Source: Marinomonas aquimarina (GTDB lineage: Bacteria > Pseudomonadota > Gammaproteobacteria > Pseudomonadales > Marinomonadaceae). Taken from it: a stretch of 64,000 nt of DNA. Every line of letters begins with the position of its first letter. Position 1 is the first letter of the stretch. The position numbers and the translations under genes are program-made. A model generated the notes under the pieces. That model was given only the letters and a program-made list of their open reading frames with translations, did not search any database and was not told the DNA's origin. Positions 17,844 through 26,975 of the stretch are shown here, one piece after another. The DNA lies in NCBI RefSeq assembly GCF_900089755.1, contig NZ_FLOC01000006.1:62001-126000 (forward strand), in the 5' to 3' direction.

Positions 17844-18197
17844 ATGTCTAGTAAAGTCTACTGTGTCGCACAATTTTTACCGAAAGAAGGTCAAGAACAG
17901 GCCCTATTTGAAGTGCTCCAAAGTCTTGAGCCGAACACGCTGCGTGAAGACGGTTGTATTCAATACCGCGTCACGCGTCATATCACCAGCCCATTTGCTG
18001 AAGGCAAAAGCTTTCCGATTGCCTTCCATGAGCAATGGGCCGATATGGCGGCGTTTGAAGCGCACTGTCAGCGTAAAGAAATCGCGGACTTTTTTGCCAA
18101 GTACTGCCAGGCAGAAGACGGTCTAGCGGCGGATTGGAACGTGTGTATCTACACGGATGAGCCGATCGACTTTGATGCGCCAGTATTCGCTAAGTAA
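17844..18197 (+). CDS. Antibiotic-biosynthesis-monooxygenase (ABM) domain protein
   Basis: A 117-residue cytoplasmic protein with one ABM/quinol-monooxygenase domain: VYCVAQFLPKEGQEQALFEVLQ, then EDGCIQYRVTRH, then a FHEQWADMAAFEAHCQ segment. Members form ferredoxin-like dimers that oxidise quinols or related compounds without cofactors. It lies about 25 bases after the DUF6404-like gene. Substrate unknown. Confidence 0.85.
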   Translation: MSSKVYCVAQFLPKEGQEQALFEVLQSLEPNTLREDGCIQYRVTRHITSPFAEGKSFPIAFHEQWADMAAFEAHCQRKEIADFFAKYCQAEDGLAADWNVCIYTDEPIDFDAPVFAK

Positions 18198-18234
18198 AAA
18201 ATAACCCGAATACCACGGCGCGTGATATTCGGGT
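18196..18234 (-). terminator. Minus-strand terminator ending the structured non-coding stretch
   Basis: ACCCGAATA...TATTCGGGT forms a long stem, extended by CACG/CGTG pairing around GCG (18204-18217 with 18221-18234). On the minus strand it is followed by TTATTTTTT. On the plus strand no T-run follows, so it is oriented to stop leftward transcription. Confidence 0.75.
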
Positions 18235-18416
18235 GCAATGCGCCGACTCGGTTATGGTTTCCTCATACGTGCAATTCGAACGTATGAAAGGGCAGGAGCC
18301 TCGACACAGAAACCAATCCCCGGAGCGCTGGGAGTAGCAGTTAATTAAGGCGTGGCCAGCAGATAACGAAGTTCACTTGTTTCACGTATCTGATGGGCAA
18401 CTCATTAATTAACTTG
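18204..18416 (-). ncRNA. Candidate Zur-controlled structured small RNA
   Basis: This 210-base stretch has no open frame beyond about 14 codons on the minus strand. It begins at a perfect Zur-type palindrome and ends at a minus-strand terminator. It is dense in self-complementarity: AGTTAATTAA (18339-18348) with TTAATTAACT (18405-18414), CAGATA with TATCTG inside it, GGTTTC (18256-18261) with GAAACC (18309-18314), and TCATACGT with ACGTATGA inside that. I recognise no known riboswitch or housekeeping RNA. A zinc-starvation sRNA is inferred. Reading on the plus strand is less likely because no plus terminator is present. Confidence 0.5.
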
Positions 18417-18437
18417 AAATGTTATACTATAACATTT
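18417..18437. promoter_or_regulatory. Perfect 21-bp Zur-type operator
   Basis: A perfect palindrome with core GTTATACTATAAC and AAAT/ATTT arms, preceded by G, matching the extended Zur consensus at nearly every position. It lies downstream of the ABC operon terminator. On the minus strand TTGAAA precedes it and TATAGT/TATAAC lies within it, giving a promoter-like arrangement with non-optimal spacing. It is the strongest such box in the window, yet no protein gene starts next to it. Confidence 0.8.
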
Positions 18438-18474
18438 TGTATGAATTTCAACCCGTCTGATTAAAAAAGTCGCG

Positions 18475-18509
18475 ATAAAAATAAACCCCAGCACAAGGGC
18501 GGGGGTTTA
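18475..18509 (-). terminator. Terminator of the ABC importer operon
   Basis: On the minus strand AAACCCC and GGGGTTT form a stem with a GC-rich interior, followed by ATTTTTA. It begins about 28 bases after the stop of the ATPase gene and ends the four-gene operon before the perfect Zur-type box. Confidence 0.8.
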
Positions 18510-18536
18510 GGGTAGGGATGCAGGCATTGACTGAGT

Positions 18537-19919
18537 TTAAGCGCTGAGACGAATCACCCGGTCGCAGCGTTTCTCAATCAGATCTGGGTCATGGCTGACC
18601 AGCATCACCGCGCAGCCATTTTGCTTGGCCACATCCACGAGTAGCTGGCTCACTTCCCGTTGCGTGATGGGGTCTAGACGCGAAGTTGGCTCATCGGCAA
18701 ACAGAAAGACCGGATTGAGTAACAAGGCGCGTAACATACAGAAACGTTGCAGTTCACCACCTGAGACACCTTCCGAATTTCGCTCGAGCAGGTCTTCAGC
18801 GAGCCCCAGCTGCTGCATAAGAGGGGCGATGCGTGAGCGATCAATCTTATGCAATGCCACCATATCATTGAGCAAGGTGCGCAAGGAGACCGCTGGACTC
18901 ACTGCTGCAGTCGGGTCTTGATAAAGTTTTTGCCATTGATGTCGTGGTGCCTTGCTATGACGTTTGACCTGTCCCCCCATGGCGTTATGCACACCTAAAA
19001 GGGTATCGCCAAGGGTGCTTTTACCGCAGCCACTGTCGCCCACCACTCCGACCACTTCCCCTTGGTGTAGGGTAAAGTTGAGGTGTTTGGAGAGAGCTGT
19101 GTCACCTCTTCCAATGGTCAAGTCTTGCGCGGAAATCAGCGCTTCACCATGGCGAGTATCCCCCTCCGCTTCGTTCCAGTTTTTTGGATCGGCTTCGATG
19201 AGTGCTTGGGTAAACGGATGTTTTGGTGCGGTCAGAATGTCGTTGGCCTGACCTTGCTCGACCAATTCACCAGATTTAATCACCATCATACGTCCACCAA
19301 TCTGACGCGCCACTGCCACATCGTGGGTGATGGTAATCAGTGCGCCTTGTTCTGACTGACTTAGCAGTTGTTGTACGACTTGGTCACGGCGTGAGACGTC
19401 CAAGCCTTTGGTGGGCTCGTCGGCTAACAGTACTTGTGCTCCACCGGCCATGGCGCAAGCAATAGCCACACGCTGTGCCATGCCGCCCGACAGCTGATCG
19501 ACGCGTTTATGACCGCTGTCCTGCAAGCCTTGTAAGGCAAGGGTGTAAGCGGCTTGTTGTCGAGCTTCTGCAGGTGACTCACCCGCCACCATACGGTAGG
19601 TTTGCTCCAACTGCTGCTTGGCCCCCATCAAGGGGTCCAGAGAGTTCCAAGGCTCCTGCGGCAGCATGCTGATTTGTGTGCCCCAAAATGCTTGGCGTTC
19701 AGCATTATCAACCATACGGCCAAACAGAGACACTTGGCCTTGGCTATGCAGACTGCGAGGTAAGTTGCCCATAATGGCCTGTGCGAGCAGGCTTTTGCCT
19801 GAGCCCGTTTGACCTAAGATGGTTAAACGCTCGCCTTTCTCAACCGTTAGGCTGATCGGTGCCAGCAGTTCAATCATGCCCGCGTAGATCGACAAATTCT
19901 CGATATGAATCAAACTCAT
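18537..19919 (-). CDS. Fused double-ATPase of an Opp/Nik-type ABC importer
   Basis: A single 460-residue protein carrying both nucleotide-binding domains that are usually separate (DppD/DppF or NikD/NikE). Domain one has Walker A GQTGSGKS (36-43), signature LSGGMAQR and Walker B ADEPTKGLD. Domain two, from about residue 240, has GDSGCGKS, VSGGELQR and ADEPTSRLDP. It powers import through the two permeases just upstream; the start overlaps the permease stop by 4 bases. The Zur-type box ahead of the operon suggests a zinc-linked substrate. Confidence 0.92.
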   Translation of the reverse strand: MSLIHIENLSIYAGMIELLAPISLTVEKGERLTILGQTGSGKSLLAQAIMGNLPRSLHSQGQVSLFGRMVDNAERQAFWGTQISMLPQEPWNSLDPLMGAKQQLEQTYRMVAGESPAEARQQAAYTLALQGLQDSGHKRVDQLSGGMAQRVAIACAMAGGAQVLLADEPTKGLDVSRRDQVVQQLLSQSEQGALITITHDVAVARQIGGRMMVIKSGELVEQGQANDILTAPKHPFTQALIEADPKNWNEAEGDTRHGEALISAQDLTIGRGDTALSKHLNFTLHQGEVVGVVGDSGCGKSTLGDTLLGVHNAMGGQVKRHSKAPRHQWQKLYQDPTAAVSPAVSLRTLLNDMVALHKIDRSRIAPLMQQLGLAEDLLERNSEGVSGGELQRFCMLRALLLNPVFLFADEPTSRLDPITQREVSQLLVDVAKQNGCAVMLVSHDPDLIEKRCDRVIRLSA

Positions 19920-20704
19920 AGTGACTTACCTCGGCCCATTAATTGACACGCTAGCACCACCAGCGCCAGCGCGATAAGTGGCTGAGCCAACAGCCAAGGG
20001 GCGTCACTGTAGTACGAAAAATGCTCGACAATCATCAAACCAAGCTCCGCCAGCGGTGGCTGGATACCGACATAAACAAAGCCTAATGAGGCCATCATCA
20101 GAATCGCATTGGCGGCACCAAATGCGGCAATGGTAAACAATTGTGGGGCGATGGCTGGCCAGTAGTGACGGCGGAAAATATACCATTCACCAAAGCCCAT
20201 TAACTGAGACGACTGCACCGCTGGCGACTGGGTCAAACGCTGAGTAATAGCGCGGCTGATGCGGAAATACTCGATCCATTGGATCAAGGAAATGGCCACA
20301 TACAGCATCCAGAATGAGCCCGGTACAATGGCGGCAAAGATCAGCACCAAGACCAGGCCTGGTAGCGCCAAGATCATGGTCACAACGCCGTCCATAAGGC
20401 GGTCAAACCAAGGTGCTCGCGTCGCCGCCAGTACCCCTGCGGTGACGCCAATCAGTGCTGAGGTCAATACACACAGAGCCGCCATCATCAGCGACAGCTG
20501 TAAGGCTTCTGCCAAACGCAGCCACATATTGCGACCGAAATGGTCTGTGCCCATCCAGTAGTCGGCATTCGGCGCGGTTAATATTTGGCTTAAGTTTTGG
20601 GTTGTGGCATCACCAGACTGAAGTAACGGTGCGCCCAGGGCGTAAGCCAGCAGCAGGGCTAATATCAGCAGCCCTGATTTTTGAGTAAAGGATAAACGAA
20701 GCAT
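19916..20704 (-). CDS. ABC importer permease 2 (DppC/NikC-like)
   Basis: An inner-membrane permease of 262 residues with about six helices. The N-terminal region before the DppC-type core contains NADYWMGTDHFGRNMWLRLAEAL, the family signature. The cytoplasmic EAA-like loop lies near SQLMGFGEWYIFRRHYWPAI. It pairs with the permease encoded just upstream, with a one-base overlap. Part of the same operon as the binding protein and fused ATPase. Confidence 0.92.
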   Translation of the reverse strand: MLRLSFTQKSGLLILALLLAYALGAPLLQSGDATTQNLSQILTAPNADYWMGTDHFGRNMWLRLAEALQLSLMMAALCVLTSALIGVTAGVLAATRAPWFDRLMDGVVTMILALPGLVLVLIFAAIVPGSFWMLYVAISLIQWIEYFRISRAITQRLTQSPAVQSSQLMGFGEWYIFRRHYWPAIAPQLFTIAAFGAANAILMMASLGFVYVGIQPPLAELGLMIVEHFSYYSDAPWLLAQPLIALALVVLACQLMGRGKSL

Positions 20705-21639
20705 TAGGCGATGCGTCCTCCACGTGGATCAAGGTAATGGCAGGCGATGTCCACCAAAGTATTTAACACAACGAACATCATGCCCATCATCAATGCTGCG
20801 CCTTGAATCACCGGAATGTCGCGGGCGAAGATAGCGTGTGCCAAGCCATGACCGATGCCCGGCCAAGAAAACAGCGATTCGATCATCACCACGCCTTCAA
20901 TGACGGTGATTAACTGGATGCCTAAGAAAGCAACCACGGGCACGGCAATGTTGCGGATGCCGTGGTGTTGGAAGGCTTGCCAAGGGGATAAACCTTTGAG
21001 GCGGGCAAACTCATAAAACGACGAGCCGAACACACGTTGGGCTTCCGTATGAATCACACGGTTAGAGATCGCCGCCAGGCTTAATGCCAAGGTTAAGGCG
21101 GGTAGCACCAAGTGGGCCGGCGTGCCAAAGCCGGCCACCGGAAGCAGGTTCCACTCCAAGGCAAACAGGATCACGGCTAACAAACCAATGACAAACACTG
21201 GCACCGCACGCATGGCCGTGGAGACCGTGAGCAAGGTACGATCCAGCCAGCCGCCCCAATAAGCGCTGGCTAGGCCTAGGGGGATGGCGATCAACAGAGC
21301 AATCAACATACCTGCACCCGCCAGCAACAAAGAGTGCCCCAGCATATGCCAAAGGGATTCAGACACAGGTGTCCCACTGACCAGCGAATTACCAAGGTTC
21401 CAGCTCAAAAGGTCGGTAAACCACTGCCAGTAAGCCGCTAAGGCCCCTTGATCGAGGCCTAACTCTTGACGAACCAGTTCCGCGGCACGGTTGTCCACGG
21501 CATCCATACCATAGCGACTGGCGGCAATGCGGTAGGCCATGTCGCCCGGCAAAGAACGCATCAAAATGAAGGTCAGTGTGCCGACGCCCCATGACACAGC
21601 GATGAGCTGTAGTAGGCGTTTTAACAACAGTTGTCGCAT
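20704..21639 (-). CDS. ABC importer permease 1 (DppB/NikB-like)
   Basis: An inner-membrane permease of 311 residues with about six helices and the DppB-type N-terminus MRQLLLKRLLQLIAVSWGVGT. The EAA-like loop YEFARLKGLSPWQAFQHHGIRN is near residue 200. I chose the ATG at 21639, which overlaps the stop of the binding-protein gene (TAATG) and has GGTGA before it; the upstream TTG at 21651 is weaker. It forms a heterodimeric channel with the next permease. Confidence 0.92.
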   Translation of the reverse strand: MRQLLLKRLLQLIAVSWGVGTLTFILMRSLPGDMAYRIAASRYGMDAVDNRAAELVRQELGLDQGALAAYWQWFTDLLSWNLGNSLVSGTPVSESLWHMLGHSLLLAGAGMLIALLIAIPLGLASAYWGGWLDRTLLTVSTAMRAVPVFVIGLLAVILFALEWNLLPVAGFGTPAHLVLPALTLALSLAAISNRVIHTEAQRVFGSSFYEFARLKGLSPWQAFQHHGIRNIAVPVVAFLGIQLITVIEGVVMIESLFSWPGIGHGLAHAIFARDIPVIQGAALMMGMMFVVLNTLVDIACHYLDPRGGRIA

Positions 21640-23177
21640 TATTTCACCCAAGTTAATTCGTTGAGGAAGAAACTGCGCTCGTAGGGGTCAAAGCGGAAGC
21701 CTTGGAGGCGCTTACTGACCGCCGTTTGTTGTACGTAGTAGGCCACTGGGATCAGCGGTTTTTCATCGTAGATGGCTTGGGCAATGCGCTGCGCCTTTTG
21801 TCTGTAAACACTCGGGTCGGTCTCGCTTAACAGTTCTGTCAGCGTGGTTTTTACATAACTGTTTGACCAGTTCATAGTGCCCCAGTCGCCGCCTTTTTCT
21901 TGGCCGATATCTTTGATTAGGGTACCCAATGGGTCGGCGATGACGCCGTAGTTGCGGGCAATCAAAGCGGTATCAAGCGAATCATCCGCATGCCCGGCAG
22001 GGATGGCGCTGGAGTTGGTGATGTTGACGTTAAGCTTGACGCCAATTTGCTTCCACTGGTCTTGGATCGCGGTCGCCACTGTGGTCAGCTCGGGGCGATC
22101 GGCGTAGGTGATCATCTCGATCTCAAAACGTTGGCCGTCTTGTTCTAACCAGCCTTCGCTGTTTTTCTGCCAACCTAGGCTTGCCATCAGTTTGTTAGCT
22201 TTGGCAAGGTTCTGGGAACTGTCGCTGTCGGCTACGTACCAATCGCTCATGTACGGCGGTAGGATTTGTGCCGAAGCGGCTTCTGGAGAGCGTAACACCG
22301 CCATGGCAATGCCTTGACGGTTTAGTGCGTAACTCAAGGCTTGGCGTGCCTCGACGCTGTCGAGGAAGGCTTGGCTAGCGTTTACTTTGACCACTAGGGT
22401 ACGCGGTAGGTCAGAGCGTACGACTTCTAGATTTGGTAAGCGCTTAAGCGTTGGTACCGCCGCAGGATCTAAGCCAAAAACGATGTCTGCTTGGCCGCTG
22501 CGTGCTTGTAACACACGAGCTTCCGCGCGGTGGCCGGTCAGGTAGCGGGCATACTCAACATGCGCTTTTTGGCCCCAATATTGGTCGAACTTTTCTACTA
22601 CCGCACGGTGCGGAACCGCTAACTCATAAACGCTGAATGGACCGGTACCAATCAATTGCTGCGCTAGACCGTCTTCAGCATAAGCTTCTGGGGCAAGAAT
22701 GGCGCTGGCGTAGTTCGCTAAGACGGCCCCTAGTGGTTGGTAAGCTGTGTTCAGTTCAATATCGATCTGATGATCATTAATGACATGAATATCTTTCACT
22801 GGGACGCCTTGCCATGCCCCTGGTTTCTGCAGGGCAATTTTTAGCGCCGCGACCACGTTTGCTGGTGTCATAGGCTTGTCGTTATGAAAAACAACTCCGT
22901 CGCGTAGTGACAACCTCCAGCGCGTGCCTTGCTCTAGGATTTGCCAGTCTGTGGCAAGGCCTGGAATCAAGTTACCTTGCGTGTCTACATTGAGCAGTGT
23001 TTCGATCACCTGTAAACGTGTGAAAACGTAGCCACTGCGGGACGGATCAATGCTTGAGAACTCAAATGGCGCATTGATTTTGACAGTGTTTTGCTCGGTT
23101 GGAGCTGCGCTTGAAAGTGTGCTTGAGCAGGCGAGAACGGTGAGGGCGCCCAATGCGGTCGCTTTGATCAATTTCAT
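21639..23177 (-). CDS. Periplasmic binding protein of Opp/Nik-type ABC importer
   Basis: A 512-residue cluster C solute-binding protein (NikA/DppA/CntA superfamily). A Sec signal peptide spans residues 1-25 (MKLIKATALGALTVLACSS, cleaved near SSAAP). Family landmarks are INAPFEFSSIDPSRSGYVF, WRLSLRDGVVFHNDKPMTPANVV and the LIGTGPF segment. It would capture a peptide, nickel complex or metallophore; ligand-binding residues are not assignable by eye. I chose the ATG at 23177 because the signal peptide begins there. The promoter carries a Zur-type box, which points to zinc or zinc-complex uptake. No metallophore synthase or TonB receptor is in the window. Confidence 0.9.
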   Translation of the reverse strand: MKLIKATALGALTVLACSSTLSSAAPTEQNTVKINAPFEFSSIDPSRSGYVFTRLQVIETLLNVDTQGNLIPGLATDWQILEQGTRWRLSLRDGVVFHNDKPMTPANVVAALKIALQKPGAWQGVPVKDIHVINDHQIDIELNTAYQPLGAVLANYASAILAPEAYAEDGLAQQLIGTGPFSVYELAVPHRAVVEKFDQYWGQKAHVEYARYLTGHRAEARVLQARSGQADIVFGLDPAAVPTLKRLPNLEVVRSDLPRTLVVKVNASQAFLDSVEARQALSYALNRQGIAMAVLRSPEAASAQILPPYMSDWYVADSDSSQNLAKANKLMASLGWQKNSEGWLEQDGQRFEIEMITYADRPELTTVATAIQDQWKQIGVKLNVNITNSSAIPAGHADDSLDTALIARNYGVIADPLGTLIKDIGQEKGGDWGTMNWSNSYVKTTLTELLSETDPSVYRQKAQRIAQAIYDEKPLIPVAYYVQQTAVSKRLQGFRFDPYERSFFLNELTWVK

Positions 23178-23216
23178 GTCTTGTAGACCCTTAGTTTTAA
23201 TAACATATATGCGCAT

Positions 23217-23236
23217 ATGTTATGGTATAACGTTTC
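23217..23236. promoter_or_regulatory. Zur-type operator of the ABC importer operon
   Basis: The core GTTATGGTATAAC (23219-23231) matches GTTATANTATAAC with one mismatch, and GTTTC follows as in the extended consensus. It lies about 40 bases upstream of the binding-protein ATG, a normal repressor position. Confidence 0.7.
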
Positions 23237-23415
23237 TTTTGAGAATGAATTTCATGTCGATTAAACGTGAAAGATTTTCATCTTGGTTCGGGGTTATTAG
23301 TAGCTTTTATTACTAAAAACGACTTATTTATGAATCAGAGGCACGTTGGCCTGAAATAGCTGAAATTTTGGGTGGAGAGATGGTGAACTAGTGTGTACAA
23401 TTTTCGGTCGAAATT

Positions 23416-23429
23416 CTGATTTACGTCAA
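23416..23429. promoter_or_regulatory. Possible FNR/ANR box upstream of the cyo region
   Basis: CTGATTTACGTCAA differs from TTGATNNNNATCAA at one base in each half. It lies about 60 bases before the 23490 gene and 600 bases before cyoA. FNR-type repression of cyo under low oxygen is known in related bacteria. The match alone is weak evidence. Confidence 0.35.
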
Positions 23430-23489
23430 AACTGATTATTTAGTGATCATTTTTGTTCTGTCGCAGGTCAATTACGTAGGTATCCGAGT

Positions 23490-23873
23490 GTGGATGTGAA
23501 GCAAACGAACAACATGATGGGCAACTTTGGCGAGCTACGCCAGCCTCTTCAGTCTCTGAAGTGGGCGGCTCGTCTGAACGCGTTTGTTTTGGCTGTGGTT
23601 GCGGTGAACTTAATCATCTTCCCGCTAGGTGGCGCTTACGATCCGAGCGACTTTTTCCAAACGGTCTTTAAAGACCTCCCGCTTATCTCCCTGTATGCCT
23701 TCTTTGGCATTATCAGCCTCTTTGTGTTTGTCTACTGGCTTCTTATGCCAAGTGGGCAATTTGTGTTGCCGGAGAGAAATCGCCGCAACATAAAACCACC
23801 CCGTCAGGTGGTTATTCGACAAGTTCATTACCGTACGGTATCGGCTTGTCGTGCACCCCCAGTTTCTGCTTAA
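23490..23873 (+). CDS. Hypothetical small membrane protein before cyoA
   Basis: Not recognised. It has a GTG start; an ATG at 23514 is an alternative. Residues 1-95 look like a genuine protein with two hydrophobic helices (about 30-47 and 66-86) and an amphipathic N-terminus. The last 30 residues are Arg/Pro-rich and run through an AACCACC-GGTGGTT hairpin, so the annotated end may not reflect a conserved protein. It is on the same strand as cyoABCDE, 161 bases upstream, and could be a leader gene of that operon. Confidence 0.5.
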   Translation: MDVKQTNNMMGNFGELRQPLQSLKWAARLNAFVLAVVAVNLIIFPLGGAYDPSDFFQTVFKDLPLISLYAFFGIISLFVFVYWLLMPSGQFVLPERNRRNIKPPRQVVIRQVHYRTVSACRAPPVSA

Positions 23874-24034
23874 AGAGTTTTGTTGAGCGTTAAATTCATT
23901 CCTTGGAATGAACTTAGTGTTCATGTGCTCTTTGGGCACGCGCAAAACTCCCCCGCGGAAAAGTTACCGGCCTGAGCCGGTCTGAAATCCTGTCATCGTT
24001 TCGATGTCAGCCTACGTCAATCTAGGGTTAGAGG

Positions 24035-24997
24035 ATGAATCTCTTGTTAACTCGTAACTTAAGTAAAGTCGCTTTGGCAGCACTAGTAGCTCTACTAGCT
24101 GGTTGTCAGGGTGGTGTGCTTGACCCGAAAGGACAAATCGGTGTGATGGAGAAGGAGCTGATTATTACAGCTACGATCCTGATGCTGATTGTTGTGGTTC
24201 CGGTGATTCTCATGACACTTTACTTCGCGTGGAAATATCGCGAAGGTCGTGGCGAAGCATATGAGCCAAAGTGGTCACACTCCACAAAAATTGAAGCCGT
24301 TGTATGGATTATTCCAATTATCATTATCGCGATTCTTGGTGTAATTACTTACAAATCAACGCATGCGCTGAGTCCATACAAGCCTATCGAATCTGAAGAA
24401 GAGGCGATCACTGTCGAGGTGGTTTCTCTTAACTGGAAATGGTTGTTCATTTACCCAGATCTTGGTATCGCGACGGTAAATGAGTTGGCATTCCCTGCGA
24501 ATGTTCCTGTGAACTTCCGCATCACATCAGCAGGCACAATGAACTCATTCTTCATCCCTCAATTAGGTAGTCAAATCTACTCAATGGCGGGCATGGAAAC
24601 GAAACTTCACTTGATTGCTGATGAGCCAGGCACATTTGATGGCATCTCTGCAAACTACTCAGGTCATGGCTTTACAGGCATGAAGTTCGAAGCGATCGCG
24701 ACACCAACTCGTGAAGACTTCCAAGAGTGGGTTGACGGTGTGAAAGCAAGTGGCGAAGCGCTTACTACTGAGCGTTATGAAGCACTTGTTGAGCCAACTG
24801 AATACCACCCAGTTGAGTACTTCGGAACCGTTAAAGAAGGTCTGTTCTTTGACATCATCTGGGAATACATGGGCGACATGGGCCGTATCGAGTTCTACGG
24901 TAAGCCAGAATACGGTGCTGAGCTACCTGAAGGCGTAATTCTGCCTAAGCGTGAGCGCACAAGCACTACCCATGAGTCTGAGGAGGCATCTCACTAA
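24035..24997 (+). CDS. cyoA: Cytochrome bo3 ubiquinol oxidase subunit II
   Basis: Subunit II of the proton-pumping terminal quinol oxidase. The N-terminus is a lipoprotein signal ([11 protein letters not shown], lipobox Cys near residue 23), followed by two membrane helices and a periplasmic cupredoxin-like domain. That domain contains [20 protein letters not shown] but lacks the CuA ligands of cytochrome c oxidases, as expected for a quinol oxidase. Residue 320 is the stop-proximal end, near the usual length. The stop codon touches the cyoB start (TAATG). Codon use is strongly biased, as in the rest of the operon. Confidence 0.97.
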   Translation: MNLLLTRNLSKVALAALVALLAGCQGGVLDPKGQIGVMEKELIITATILMLIVVVPVILMTLYFAWKYREGRGEAYEPKWSHSTKIEAVVWIIPIIIIAILGVITYKSTHALSPYKPIESEEEAITVEVVSLNWKWLFIYPDLGIATVNELAFPANVPVNFRITSAGTMNSFFIPQLGSQIYSMAGMETKLHLIADEPGTFDGISANYSGHGFTGMKFEAIATPTREDFQEWVDGVKASGEALTTERYEALVEPTEYHPVEYFGTVKEGLFFDIIWEYMGDMGRIEFYGKPEYGAELPEGVILPKRERTSTTHESEEASH

Positions 24998-26973
24998 TGA
25001 ATCTTCTAGGTAAATTGTCTTGGGACGCGATCCCATATGACCCAATTGTCCTAGGCACCCTAGCAGTTGTTGCTGTCGGCGGCGCGGCGTTGTTCGTGTT
25101 CATGACACTAGCAAAGAAATGGGGCTGGCTATGGCGTGAATGGTTGACATCTGTTGACCACAAACGCTTGGGTATCATGTACATTATCTTAGCATTCGTA
25201 ATGCTTATCCGTGGTTTCGCGGATGCGATTATGATGCGTACACAGCTCGCTGTGGCAACCAATGGCTCGGAAGGTTACCTCCCTCCGGAACACTACGACC
25301 AGATCTTTACGGCACACGGTGTCATCATGATCATCTTTATGGCGATGCCATTTATGATCGGTTTGATGAACATCATCCTGCCATTGCAGATCGGTGCACG
25401 CGACGTTGCCTTCCCGTTCCTAAACAACCTTTCTTTCTGGTTGGCAGTATCGGGCGCATTGCTAGTTAACATCTCTCTAGGTCTAGGTGAATTCGCTATG
25501 ACTGGTTGGGTAGCTTACCCACCGTTGTCAGGTCTTGAATTCAGCCCAGGAGTAGGGGTTGATTACTACATTTGGGCACTGCAGATATCGGGTATCGGTA
25601 CAACACTAACAGGTGTTAACTTCTTGGTTACTGTACTTAAGATGCGTGCACCTGGCATGAAGTTGATGGATATGCCTATCTTTACTTGGACTTGTACTTG
25701 GGCCAACGTATTGATCGTAGCATCTTTCCCAATCCTGACTGCTGCACTTGCAATGCTAACGCTTGACCGTTACTTGGACTTCCACTTCTTCACTAACGAC
25801 GCTGGCGGGAACTCGATGATGTACATCAACTTGTTCTGGGCTTGGGGTCACCCGGAAGTATACATCCTTGTACTACCTGCGTTCGGCATCTTCTCTGAGA
25901 TCGTTTCGACGTTCACAGGCAAGCGTCTATTCGGTTACAAGTCAATGGTTTACGCTTCTGGCGCAATATCCATCCTTGGCTTCATCGTATGGTTGCACCA
26001 CTTCTTTACCATGGGTGCGAGCGCGAACGTTAACGCCTTCTTCGGTATCATGACGATGATCATCGCGATTCCGACAGGTGTAAAACTGTTCAACTGGTTG
26101 TTCACTATGTACAAAGGCCGTGTACGTCTAGAAGTTCCAATGCTTTGGACTCTTGGCTTCATGGTGATCTTCACGATCGGTGGTATGACAGGTGTACTAC
26201 TTGCTGTACCGGGTGCTAACTACGTACTACACAACTCATTGTTCCTAATCGCTCACTTCCATAACACGATTATCGGTGGTGCAGTATTCGGTTACCTAGC
26301 GGGCTTCGCTTTCTGGTTCCCGAAAGCAATGGGCTTCCACCTAGATCCAAAATACGGAAAGATCTCTTTCTGGTGTTGGACAATCGGTTTCTTACTAGCG
26401 TTTATGCCACTTTACGTTCTAGGTTTCCTAGGTATGACTCGTCGTCTAAACCAAACGGACAACCCAGACTGGAACATTTGGCTATACATCGCTGCTGTAG
26501 GTGCATTCGTTATCGCAATTGGTATCGCGGCTCAGTTCATTCAATTGTTCCTTGGCTTCAAAAACAAAGACAAGAACTTGGACAAAACTGGCGATCCATG
26601 GAACGGTCACACTCTTGAATGGTCTTTGGCGTCTCCTCCACAGTTCTACAACTTCGCAAAATTGCCACAAGTTGAAGACATCGATGCCTTCACTGACATG
26701 AAAGAGAAAGGTACTGCGTACCAGCGTCATGAAAGCTACGCGCCGATCCACATGCCAAGCAACACCAATGCAGGTCCAATCATGGGTCTTCTTGCTACGG
26801 CTATGGGCTTCGCCCTAGTCTGGCACATCTGGTGGTTGGCTGGTGCAAGCTTCATCGGTCTGATCGTTGCCTTCATCTGCCGTGCTTACGCTAGTAACAC
26901 TGATTACTACGTTCAGCCTGATGAAGTAGCACGTATCGAAAACGAACACCTAGATAACGTGGCTAAGGGGTAA
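24997..26973 (+). CDS. cyoB: Cytochrome bo3 ubiquinol oxidase subunit I
   Basis: The catalytic haem-copper subunit, 658 residues with about 15 membrane helices. Visible landmarks are [14 protein letters not shown], the haem ligand region [14 protein letters not shown], the CuB region [17 protein letters not shown] and WLHHFFTMG, and [10 protein letters not shown] with further haem ligands. It reduces oxygen to water using ubiquinol and pumps protons. It directly follows cyoA and is followed after 2 bases by cyoC. Confidence 0.98.
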   Translation: MNLLGKLSWDAIPYDPIVLGTLAVVAVGGAALFVFMTLAKKWGWLWREWLTSVDHKRLGIMYIILAFVMLIRGFADAIMMRTQLAVATNGSEGYLPPEHYDQIFTAHGVIMIIFMAMPFMIGLMNIILPLQIGARDVAFPFLNNLSFWLAVSGALLVNISLGLGEFAMTGWVAYPPLSGLEFSPGVGVDYYIWALQISGIGTTLTGVNFLVTVLKMRAPGMKLMDMPIFTWTCTWANVLIVASFPILTAALAMLTLDRYLDFHFFTNDAGGNSMMYINLFWAWGHPEVYILVLPAFGIFSEIVSTFTGKRLFGYKSMVYASGAISILGFIVWLHHFFTMGASANVNAFFGIMTMIIAIPTGVKLFNWLFTMYKGRVRLEVPMLWTLGFMVIFTIGGMTGVLLAVPGANYVLHNSLFLIAHFHNTIIGGAVFGYLAGFAFWFPKAMGFHLDPKYGKISFWCWTIGFLLAFMPLYVLGFLGMTRRLNQTDNPDWNIWLYIAAVGAFVIAIGIAAQFIQLFLGFKNKDKNLDKTGDPWNGHTLEWSLASPPQFYNFAKLPQVEDIDAFTDMKEKGTAYQRHESYAPIHMPSNTNAGPIMGLLATAMGFALVWHIWWLAGASFIGLIVAFICRAYASNTDYYVQPDEVARIENEHLDNVAKG

Positions 26974-26975
26974 TC

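Noticed and set aside
18239-18255. ACCGAGTCGGCGC on the minus strand, similar to the end of a Cas9 tracrRNA
   Set aside because: No CRISPR repeats or cas genes are in the window, and the match is short. Treated as chance within the structured stretch.
18198-18416. Cobalamin, TPP, FMN or yybP-ykoY riboswitch
   Set aside because: GGGAGTAGC recalls yybP-ykoY, but the rest of that consensus is absent and no gene lies downstream in a suitable orientation; no B12, TPP or FMN box is present.
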